From: Paraperibacillus marinus
Lineage (GTDB): Bacteria > Bacillota > Bacilli > Bacillales > DSM-1321
DNA length: 64,000 nucleotides
NCBI RefSeq assembly: GCF_046237605.1
Contig: NZ_CP143542.1
Location: 3,100,001-3,164,000 of the forward strand
Direction of reading: 5' to 3'
Shown: in pieces, positions 34,549-41,635 of the stretch
Numbering within the stretch: the first letter of the stretch is position 1
How the letters are laid out: each line of letters opens with the position of its first letter
Made by a program: the position numbers and the translations under genes
The notes under the pieces: generated by a model
Told to the model about the DNA's origin: nothing
The model's database searches: none
What the model saw: only the letters and a program-made list of their open reading frames with translations

Positions 34549-35130
34549 ATGAACTTTTTCAAGAAATGGAAGAAACCTATGCTTTTCCTGATTGCCGCAG
34601 TAATTCTTTATTGCGGTTTTCTTCAATATAAAATGCACCAATATGCGAATGCAGCCGTACCAGAGAAAGCAGACTACATCATCATACTCGGAGCCAGGGT
34701 AAAAGGGACTACTCCCAGTCTTTCCCTTCAAAAAAGGATAGATGCAGCCCTTCACTATTTAAAGCTGAACAAGGATACCAGGGTGATCGCCTCTGGCGGA
34801 AAGGGCCCAGGTGAGGATATATCCGAAGCACAGGCGATACAGGAAGCCCTAGTAAAAGCAGGCATCGAAAAGGGCCGGATCATTCTGGAAGACAGATCCA
34901 CCACTACCTTTGAGAACTTGAGCTTTTCCAAGGCGCTGATAAATGGGGATGACAGCAAAATAGTGTGTGTGACCAATTCTTATCATATCTACAGGTCGGT
35001 CCTTATGGCGGAAAAACAGGGACTCCATGTCACGGGCTTGGCGGCAGAGACGCCGATTAGAGCTGTTTTAAAATCATATGTGCGGGAGTATCTTGCCATA
35101 ACGAAATATAAGGCAGCGGGACAAATATAA
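34549..35130 (+). CDS. YdcF/SanA/ElyC family protein (DUF218)
   Basis: A 193-residue protein with one N-terminal membrane helix (about 10-25) and an external DUF218 domain: DYIIILGARVKG, RVIASGGKGPGEDISEA, ILEDRSTTTFENL and VTNSYHIYRS are the conserved blocks. Members such as ElyC and SanA affect envelope integrity, possibly through undecaprenyl-linked intermediates. AGGGATGAGATA precedes the ATG. Probably co-transcribed with the GNAT gene. Confidence 0.9.
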   Translation: MNFFKKWKKPMLFLIAAVILYCGFLQYKMHQYANAAVPEKADYIIILGARVKGTTPSLSLQKRIDAALHYLKLNKDTRVIASGGKGPGEDISEAQAIQEALVKAGIEKGRIILEDRSTTTFENLSFSKALINGDDSKIVCVTNSYHIYRSVLMAEKQGLHVTGLAAETPIRAVLKSYVREYLAITKYKAAGQI

Positions 35131-35157
35131 AAAAGAGGCTGGAAGCCAGCCTCCTTT
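35131..35157. terminator. Bidirectional terminator
   Basis: GAGGCTGG and CCAGCCTC pair closely; TTTTTT follows on the minus strand and CTTTCAT on the plus strand, between convergent genes. Confidence 0.8.
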
Positions 35158-35161
35158 CATA

Positions 35162-35482
35162 TTACTGCACTAATTTTACAAGCATGTGAGAAAGGGCATG
35201 GCGCTGTTCTTCATTGCCGGATTTCCATAACTGCTGCAGCAGATATTCTTCTCTGTTGCGCGGCTCTTCATGCTCTGCGAGATAGCCTGAAACTTTGTCT
35301 GTTAATTTTGCCAGCTGCTCTTCGCCAAGTCCTAGTTTTTCACCTTTTGATACTTTATCATGCAAGTAAGATTTGAATGTATCAAAGCTTGACATGATAT
35401 CATCTTTCTTTTCCTCGCTCATGTTGTTTAATTTGGATTCTACTCTTCCTTCAGCTTCTGAATTCCCATTTAATTGGCTCAT
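35162..35482 (-). CDS. DUF3243 family protein (YmfJ-like)
   Basis: A 106-residue protein; conserved DUF3243 blocks are FDTFKSYLHDKVSKGEKLGL and NREEYLLQQLWKSGNEEQRHAL. ATG 35482 is chosen because GGAG then lies 9 nt away; the ATG at 35491 abuts the binding site. It carries an N-terminal acidic extension of about 25 residues. Function unknown, common in Bacillaceae. Confidence 0.88.
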   Translation of the reverse strand: MSQLNGNSEAEGRVESKLNNMSEEKKDDIMSSFDTFKSYLHDKVSKGEKLGLGEEQLAKLTDKVSGYLAEHEEPRNREEYLLQQLWKSGNEEQRHALSHMLVKLVQ

Positions 35483-35584
35483 TAATAACATCTCCTTTTT
35501 CTAAGTTATATATTTAATATCCCAATTTGTGGTACCTCAAACATTGTACAAATATTAAATTAACGTTGTACAAAGTTTCTGGGA

Positions 35585-37045
35585 CTAAGAATCTGCCGTA
35601 ATGCCCGGCAGGGAGTCTGTTAATAAATAATTGAGGACTTCACGGTCTGATTCTGCAGGCAGCCAGTATTTTTCCTTATACCGTTCCGGCCCTTTTCCCG
35701 ACAAAAGCACAATGTCGCCTTCCTTCACTTGTCCCCAGGCTTCTTTAATTGCCAGTGTCCGGTCAGCGATGATCTCTGCTTTGACCCCGGCTGATTCTGC
35801 TGCTTTTATCAAACCTTCTGTTTCCTGAGCTGCTGACAGGCCATTCCGGTCGTCTCCGGTCAGGAGAATCTTGCTGCTGTATCTGGCTGAAGCCCGCAGC
35901 ATTCTTTTCCGTTTTGAGACGTCCCTTCCGCCGCGGAAGCCAAGGATATGGATTATCCTTTTTGCACCCATCTCTTCTATCGTCTCAAGGCAGGATTCAA
36001 TTGCGTCTTCAGTGTGTGCATAATCAATTACAAATGTGCCGCCGGACGGATGACTGAAAATCTCAAAGCGGCCCGGCACTCCGCTGAATGAGGACATGGC
36101 AGATATGGCCAGTTCAACGGAAATACCGGCTTCGACACAAGCCAATATGGATAAGGCGGCGTTATACACATTATGTATGCCGGGCATGTTCAGATGGACA
36201 AAATATTCTGCCCCGCCCATCCAAAAAGCAAAACTGCTTCCGTCAAGTTTTCCAAGAGATAAGTCAGAACCCCTCCTGCCAAGAATCTTTACTGCAGCAT
36301 CTCCTGTTTCAAGCTGCAGGGCCAGTCTTTGGCCATATGGATCCAGGGTATTGATTACAGCCATGCCCCTGACTTTTAGATAGCTGAACATTTTGCTTTT
36401 AACCTGGAAATATTCTTCCATTGTATGATGATAATCGAGATGATCGTGTGAAAGATTGGTGAACAAACCCAAATCGAGCTGAAGTCCCTCGACCCTTGAT
36501 TGATCCAATGCATGTGACGAAATTTCCATAACTACATACTCATCCCTGCTTTCAGCAAGCATTTCCTGAAGCTTGAGTGAATTTGGTGTTGTATTTTCAG
36601 GAGAAAGTTCAACCTCATTTATTATGTAGGAAATCGTCCCGATCAAAGAACAGGTTTTCCCTGCAGTCTTCAATATATGCCGAATCATATAAGAACAGGT
36701 GGTTTTGCCGTTCGTGCCTGTGATTCCAATGATTTTATGGTTTTCGGACGGGTAGTTATAAAATGCGGCGGCCAGTTTGGCCAAGCAATCGCGGCTATCC
36801 AGGACCTGGATATACGGCACTTTCAGGGAGAGAGGCTTTTCCCCTATCACAATTCCCGCTCCACGGGCGACAGCTTCTTCAATATAATCATGACCATCCA
36901 CATCGTATCCTGAAATGGCCACAAAAGCATCTCCCTCTTTGATAAGGCGTGAGTCAATCTTCAGTCCTGGGACATCAAGCCTGTCCGCTTCTGTATCAGT
37001 CAATATGCATCCTTGAAGAGCATTTCTCAGCCCGGTCATATTCAT
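35585..37045 (-). CDS. MurE-family ligase, stand-alone paralog with altered motifs
   Basis: A 486-residue Mur ligase. GITGTNGKTT is the ATP P-loop, SHDHLDYHHTMEEYFQVKSKMF holds the magnesium and carbamylated-lysine region, and FRGGRDVSKR the C-terminal domain start. In canonical DAP-adding MurE a DNPR motif and GKGHE follow; here the equivalents read DDRNG and GKGPE, so the third-residue specificity is unclear. It is not in a dcw cluster and its neighbours are unrelated. AAGGAG is 8 nt before the ATG. It may be a recycling or specialised ligase, with the true murE elsewhere. Confidence 0.85.
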   Translation of the reverse strand: MNMTGLRNALQGCILTDTEADRLDVPGLKIDSRLIKEGDAFVAISGYDVDGHDYIEEAVARGAGIVIGEKPLSLKVPYIQVLDSRDCLAKLAAAFYNYPSENHKIIGITGTNGKTTCSYMIRHILKTAGKTCSLIGTISYIINEVELSPENTTPNSLKLQEMLAESRDEYVVMEISSHALDQSRVEGLQLDLGLFTNLSHDHLDYHHTMEEYFQVKSKMFSYLKVRGMAVINTLDPYGQRLALQLETGDAAVKILGRRGSDLSLGKLDGSSFAFWMGGAEYFVHLNMPGIHNVYNAALSILACVEAGISVELAISAMSSFSGVPGRFEIFSHPSGGTFVIDYAHTEDAIESCLETIEEMGAKRIIHILGFRGGRDVSKRKRMLRASARYSSKILLTGDDRNGLSAAQETEGLIKAAESAGVKAEIIADRTLAIKEAWGQVKEGDIVLLSGKGPERYKEKYWLPAESDREVLNYLLTDSLPGITADS

Positions 37046-37077
37046 TATCCTGTCTCCTTACGAAATTACTTAAAAAA

Positions 37078-37172
37078 AGGCTGTTTTCGCATTTATTGTG
37101 GCTATTGGGCAAGAAAGTTGATTTCCGCTGCAGGCACTCGCTTTCCGCGGGAGTCTCGCGCCTGAAGTGTAA
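37078..37172 (+). repeat. Dispersed repeat family A, copy A3
   Basis: Most complete copy: GGCTGTTTTCGCA, TGTGGCTATTGGGCAAGAAA, GTTGATTTCCGCTGCAGGC, then a hairpin region CAGGC...GCCTG. No gene is seen between 37046 and 37396; the remainder is AT-rich. Confidence 0.7.
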
Positions 37173-37381
37173 GTCACTTTGCATAATAATTAAATCTCCA
37201 CACAGAACTCATCAGAAAACAACAATCTTTTAGAAAAGAGCCTAAAAAAATGTGCTTATTTGTAAGATAAGCACATACAATGAAACTATACCCGTATAAA
37301 GATCAGAAAAACTGCCTCATATTACCCCTTATCCAGGAAAAATAAACCTAAATTTTCCTATCAACTATACAAAAGACCTAA

Positions 37382-37416
37382 AAAAGAGAACCATGCCTAG
37401 GCAGGTTCTCCTTTTG
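37382..37416 (-). terminator. Terminator overlapping the 3' end of the C26 gene
   Basis: GAGAACC and GGTTCTC arms around TGCCTAGGCA, followed by TTTTTTAGG on the minus strand; the upstream arm lies in the last codons of the gene. Confidence 0.75.
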
Positions 37417-38149
37417 ATTGTGACCGCCGCTTTATGCATTCGGAAACAAAATCTGCAAAAAGGGCACTCATGACTTCGTCTGTTTTAGCCATATCCTCAG
37501 GATGCCATTGAACTGCCGACATCCATCCCTTGCTGAAATCCTTGGATTCCATGGCTTCAATGATCCCATCAGCGGCGGAAGCAGTAACAACAAGCTCATC
37601 TGCAATTTTTTCTATCGCCTGATGATGAAAACTGTTCACACGGATAACATCTCTCCCTGCCGCACGGAACAGGCGGCTATTCCGGTCGATGGAGATGCTG
37701 TGGCTTGCGCTTCCTCTGGGGGCCAGCTGTGTATGCTTGATGGACTGCGGCCGTTCACTCTCAATGTCCTGGATGATTGTCCCGCCCAAGGCAATATTCA
37801 GCACCTGGATTCCCCGGCAGATACCAAAAATGGGAATTCCCCGCAGCCTGGCATGACGAATCATGCCAAGTTCAGCCTGATCCCTGTCCGGAACAACCCT
37901 TCCAAGCTTCGGGTGCGGCTCGGCCCCGAAGTAATGAGGATCTACATCTTCCCCGCCGCTTAAGCAAATGCCATCGCAGAGCTCTACCATCCCTTCGATC
38001 AGCCCGACTGGTCCAGCCGGCAGCACAATCGGTATCCCGCCTGCCGCCATGATGGATTCTGCATAGCTGTAATGGAGATATACAGAGTCAAACCCAGAGA
38101 TGTTCATTGTAGTGGCAGAAATTCCAATAATCGGCTTATTCATGTTCAT
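37397..38149 (-). CDS. Class I glutamine amidotransferase-like hydrolase (peptidase C26, PuuD-like)
   Basis: A 250-residue gamma-glutamyl hydrolase of the C26 family. The nucleophile elbow GICRGIQVLN contains the catalytic Cys and WHPED the catalytic His and Glu-side block; LSGGEDVDPHYFG is also conserved. Relatives hydrolyse gamma-glutamyl-GABA or other gamma-glutamyl amides. GGGGGAAG precedes the ATG. Monocistronic. Confidence 0.9.
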   Translation of the reverse strand: MNMNKPIIGISATTMNISGFDSVYLHYSYAESIMAAGGIPIVLPAGPVGLIEGMVELCDGICLSGGEDVDPHYFGAEPHPKLGRVVPDRDQAELGMIRHARLRGIPIFGICRGIQVLNIALGGTIIQDIESERPQSIKHTQLAPRGSASHSISIDRNSRLFRAAGRDVIRVNSFHHQAIEKIADELVVTASAADGIIEAMESKDFSKGWMSAVQWHPEDMAKTDEVMSALFADFVSECIKRRSQSKGEPA

Positions 38150-38189
38150 GATACTTCCCCCTGTATACGTAAGCTTATTCTTTTTTCTC

Positions 38190-38215
38190 GTTTACTTTCT
38201 TCTTAATTAAGGAAT
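38190..38215 (+). promoter_or_regulatory. Sigma-B-like promoter
   Basis: GTTTAC (38190-38195), 14-bp spacer, AGGAAT (38210-38215), close to the sigma-B consensus GTTTAA and GGGWAT. Position is 36 bp before the start of a general-stress gene. Confidence 0.5.
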
Positions 38216-38250
38216 ATATAAAAAGACTGAACTAAGAGGAGATGAAGAAA

Positions 38251-38673
38251 ATGAATCAAGAAGAACTAAAATCCAAGGTTATGGAGATGCTTGAGAATAA
38301 TAAAATCGGCACGCTTGCTACTGTGCAGGACGGCAGGCCCCATTCAAGATACATGACCTTTTTCAATGAAGGTTTGACACTTTACACGCCAACAAGCAAA
38401 GAAACCTCAAAAACAGATGAAATTGAAAACAATCCATATGTGCATATCCTGCTTGGCTATGATGGTGAAGGTTACGGGGATGCTTACCTTGAGATTGAAG
38501 GAAAAGCATCGGTAAGTTCGAAAGAAAGCCTGAAGGATGAATTATGGAAGGATAATTTTGATAATTGGTTTGACGGCAAGGATGATCCCGACTATGTGGT
38601 ACTTGAAATCAAGCCTGAGTCGGTAAGGCTTATGAATTTAAAAGACAAGATTCCCCAGACACTGAATCTTTAA
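38251..38673 (+). CDS. General stress protein, pyridoxamine-phosphate-oxidase-like (YdaG family)
   Basis: A 140-residue split-barrel flavin/cofactor-binding protein of the general stress protein 26 group. KIGTLATVQDGRPHSRYMTF is the family N-terminal strand pair, and ETSKTDEIENNPYVHILLGY follows. ATG 38251 is preferred: AGGAG lies 9 nt away, while the ATG at 38242 abuts it. The upstream sigma-B-like promoter agrees with the B. subtilis homolog, a sigma-B stress gene. Confidence 0.9.
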   Translation: MNQEELKSKVMEMLENNKIGTLATVQDGRPHSRYMTFFNEGLTLYTPTSKETSKTDEIENNPYVHILLGYDGEGYGDAYLEIEGKASVSSKESLKDELWKDNFDNWFDGKDDPDYVVLEIKPESVRLMNLKDKIPQTLNL

Positions 38674-38682
38674 TGAACTCCC

Positions 38683-38711
38683 GAGAAAAAGGGATAACCT
38701 CCCTTTTTCTT
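38683..38711 (+). terminator. Terminator of the stress gene
   Basis: AAAAAGGG and CCCTTTTT with a 7-base loop, then CTTATTTT. Confidence 0.75.
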
Positions 38712-38714
38712 ATT

Positions 38715-39272
38715 TTATGCTTCCTCTGGCCTTTCACCCCTAAGAAGATCATTTATCGTGAGCCCAAATGTCATCTCAAGGTGGGGATAGTCTTTGAATC
38801 GTTCCCAGTCTCCCCCCCATCTGAATCCCATTTGCTTGGCAAGGGCAGCCACTTCGAACCAGTCTGATTTATCATTTCCATTTCCATCATAATTTATATC
38901 CCAGATGACCTGCCCCGCTTTGTTTTTTATTGCGTAATCAAAGGCCAGTCCAAAGTTATGGAAGGATTCTCCCCCTTTAACATGCGTGACAATATTACCA
39001 GGGGCACTGCGCCCTTTTTCGTATAATTCATTCTGCTCCTCCACACTGCGGAAATCATCGGTCACAACCATTTCAATATTCCTCTTTGCTGCAAGGGAGA
39101 TCAATTTATCTTTCTTTTCCTTTACAGCGGGATGGAGTTTTGTCGGAAGATCAGATTCATCAAGAGCAGGGGCCGTAGATAATTCGGGCCTTCCCATTCC
39201 AAGATACGATGCAAGCCAGACTGCCAGGGCCAGCAGCAGGAGCAGCCAAATCAGAGTATTCTTGACTTTCAC
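38715..39272 (-). CDS. Membrane-anchored M15 peptidase (CwlK-like)
   Basis: A 185-residue zinc L,D- or L-alanyl-D-glutamate peptidase acting on peptidoglycan stem peptides. One N-terminal membrane helix (about 6-24) anchors it outside. The active-site region has TDDFRSVEEQNELY, SFHNFGLAFDY (the H-x6-D zinc motif) and FRWGGDWERFKDYPHLEM with the third ligand. GTG start with AAGGA upstream. It resembles CwlK/YcdD of B. subtilis. Confidence 0.9.
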   Translation of the reverse strand: MKVKNTLIWLLLLLALAVWLASYLGMGRPELSTAPALDESDLPTKLHPAVKEKKDKLISLAAKRNIEMVVTDDFRSVEEQNELYEKGRSAPGNIVTHVKGGESFHNFGLAFDYAIKNKAGQVIWDINYDGNGNDKSDWFEVAALAKQMGFRWGGDWERFKDYPHLEMTFGLTINDLLRGERPEEA

Positions 39273-39364
39273 ATCGGTTAATTCCTTTCATGCAGTTAAA
39301 ATATGTATCTATCATTTTATCACCATTGCATTGAACACAACAAGGGCCCCGCACATAGGGGGCC

Positions 39365-40078
39365 CTAAAAATGATAATTTTTAACAATTCTGTCTGCAAT
39401 CATATCATAGCCTTTATCATTAACATGCAGCGGATCAAAGAAGTATTCGTCCTTCTCTTTACCTTTGAACAAATTGTTCGTAGGGATAAAGGCGACATTC
39501 CGCTTATGTTTGGCCAGTGTATAAATAGATTTGTTCCAATCATCAATATAATGTTCAATTTTCCTTCCGCTTTCTGGATATGGATTATACAACCCTAGAA
39601 GGATGATGGGAACGTCCCCATTCAGTGTCTTCACCCCATCTATTATATGATCCAGGTTTTCCAGATACTCTTTTTTGGCAATGCGCGCCCGGTCAGGAGA
39701 CAGCTGCATGAGATGGCGCTCCTTCGTGCTGTTGACAAGATCATTAGTACCGATAAAAATAATGATGTAATCTGAGTGGGCAACAGACCTTGCCAGCTTA
39801 GGTTCTGCCAGCCTTTTAAGCAGTCCTCCAGATTCCAGTCCGACAATGCCGTAGCTTTTGGTTTTATAAACAGCTTCGGCATGATCTTCATTCAATTCTT
39901 CCTCCAGTGCATCCGTATATCCCTTGCCCTTTGTATCACCAAAACCATATGTCAGTGAATCTCCAAGGGCAGTGATCACCTTTTCATTCTTTTCTTCGTC
40001 AGGCTGGTTCATTATATAAGCAGCAATCAATGCGGTGACCAGCAGGATGGGCAAAAATATCCAATTGAACTTCTTCAT
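39365..40078 (-). CDS. SGNH/GDSL-family hydrolase (YpmR-like)
   Basis: A 237-residue exported esterase/lipase. An N-terminal hydrophobic segment (8-24) without a lipobox suggests a membrane anchor. Block I ALGDSLTYGFGD has the catalytic Ser, IFIGTNDL is block III, and DPLHVNDKGYDMIA is block V with Asp and His. GAGGGGA precedes the ATG. Substrate unknown. A GGGCCC-rich hairpin (about 39341-39368) covers its 3' end. Confidence 0.9.
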   Translation of the reverse strand: MKKFNWIFLPILLVTALIAAYIMNQPDEEKNEKVITALGDSLTYGFGDTKGKGYTDALEEELNEDHAEAVYKTKSYGIVGLESGGLLKRLAEPKLARSVAHSDYIIIFIGTNDLVNSTKERHLMQLSPDRARIAKKEYLENLDHIIDGVKTLNGDVPIILLGLYNPYPESGRKIEHYIDDWNKSIYTLAKHKRNVAFIPTNNLFKGKEKDEYFFDPLHVNDKGYDMIADRIVKNYHF

Positions 40079-40191
40079 GATGATTCCCCTCTATATAGAT
40101 TAAAAGTCAGTTAGAGTTTTTATTTACCCACTTCTCATTCCTTTCTAACTCAGAAAAATCTTCCGGCCTTGAGCGCACGGATGAATTGCCA

Positions 40192-41445
40192 TCATGCCTT
40201 AAGAAATTCCGTCTGCCTCGATGTTAAAAAGCAAAGTCTGCCGTCAGCAAATGCTGTCGACTCTTCCATGAATAAAGTGACTTCCTGATTCCATTCCTGT
40301 ACAAAGCAGGTTATGTTGAATTCCATGGCATAGCATGTTTTATCCCTGACCGGGTATTCTCCGCGAACCGGTACATTTCCCTGGAGGTCATACAGTCCAA
40401 GGACCGGACCGGCGCCATGGCAATGGACCCCGATTGGATGCGAGTAAATCATCGCTTTTATACCCTCACCTTCCGCTTCTGCCATGCTCTCGTGGTAAAT
40501 TTTGTTCCCTGTTTTGCCCTCGGCAAAATTCGCAGAAATGATATCTTCTAGCCGGTTTGCAATCGACATGGCCTTCTTGAGCCCTTCCGGCAGTTCGGTT
40601 TCACCAGGCTTCAGGACATAAGCAAGCAATTGTGTATCTGTGGCTAGACCGAGGTAATGAAGGCCAAAGTCCAGATGAACAATATCTCCGGGAAGGATGA
40701 TGGTATCCATGCGGGTGTTCCCTTCCCCCTGCCTCTGGACATCAACGGTCGGGTAGAAGGAAGTCTTCAAGCCAAGATCATGCACTCTTTGCCGGATCCA
40801 ATCTACCATATCCTGAGTATGTGTTTTGCCTGGTATAATGGTACCTGTAAGAACTTCAGATGCAATTTCCCTCGTAAGCCAGGCGATTTGGCTATAGACT
40901 ACAAGCTCCCTTTCAGTTCTTGTTTCCAGCCATTCCACTGCCAATGCTTCAGAGCTCATTACTTCCGTTTCAGGCGAGCTTTTCACGGCTTCCCTTATCT
41001 GTTTAAACAGAGAGTGTGTGACACCGTCACACACGGCATGCACATTGGAGAAATTAAGGGCTGCACGCCGGGGGGAACGTTCTATAACAATTCTGCTCAA
41101 CGCCTCAAATTGAGTTTCCCTGGACATCTGCCAATCCCTTTTATAATAGGGCTCCCATTTCGGATTAGGATGAAGGGCCAGCCTTTCAACCTTTCCCTCA
41201 TCCGTCCTGGAAAAAACGAGGATAGTCAGCCGCCTCGAGCTGTCTATTGCTGCGGGGAAAAAAGTCTCTAACAAAGGATCTTCATTATATTCCCTCGCAG
41301 CCATGATCCACATATCGGTTTTATGCCTTTCCATCATGCCCGGCAGGAGATTCTCTAGCCTTTCCATCAGCTGCTCATCAGTAAATTCAGCCCTTTGCTT
41401 AAGGGAAAGGATGCCAAATTCTTCCTTTGTCCTCCATTCCATCAT
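40192..41445 (-). CDS. M24-family metallopeptidase (Xaa-Pro peptidase-like)
   Basis: A 417-residue pita-bread fold protein. The metal-binding residues are present: HLDFGLHYLGLATD (two Asp), HPIGVHCHGAGP (His), MEFN and EVTLFMEE (two Glu). An N-terminal domain of about 180 residues precedes the catalytic part. The start at ATG 41445 has GGAG 8 nt upstream; the frame continues to 41514 without support. Cytoplasmic. It may cleave X-Pro dipeptides, though several M24 relatives have other roles. Confidence 0.88.
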   Translation of the reverse strand: MMEWRTKEEFGILSLKQRAEFTDEQLMERLENLLPGMMERHKTDMWIMAAREYNEDPLLETFFPAAIDSSRRLTILVFSRTDEGKVERLALHPNPKWEPYYKRDWQMSRETQFEALSRIVIERSPRRAALNFSNVHAVCDGVTHSLFKQIREAVKSSPETEVMSSEALAVEWLETRTERELVVYSQIAWLTREIASEVLTGTIIPGKTHTQDMVDWIRQRVHDLGLKTSFYPTVDVQRQGEGNTRMDTIILPGDIVHLDFGLHYLGLATDTQLLAYVLKPGETELPEGLKKAMSIANRLEDIISANFAEGKTGNKIYHESMAEAEGEGIKAMIYSHPIGVHCHGAGPVLGLYDLQGNVPVRGEYPVRDKTCYAMEFNITCFVQEWNQEVTLFMEESTAFADGRLCFLTSRQTEFLKA

Positions 41446-41465
41446 AAAAACCACTCCTTTTTTTC

Positions 41466-41562
41466 TAGGTTTTTTCGCATAAATTACAAAAAGGTTGATT
41501 ACAGCACAGGGCACCGCTTCCGCGAAAGCGGGAGTTTCGCACCTTGCGCTGAAATCAACCTC
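41466..41562 (+). repeat. Repeat family A-like element A4, fold-back
   Basis: TTTTTTCGCATAAATTACA, then AAGGTTGATT and a 3' AATCAACCT that can form the outer stem, with inner CCGC-GAAA-GCGG and CAGGG/CCTTG. Related to A3 in order and in the GTTGATT block; the 3' part is diverged. Confidence 0.55.
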
Positions 41563-41635
41563 ATTTAGCCATAGAATTACCTCACCGAACTTATAAAAAC
41601 CAACAATGTTTTAAAATAGATCCTTGTTTTATACT

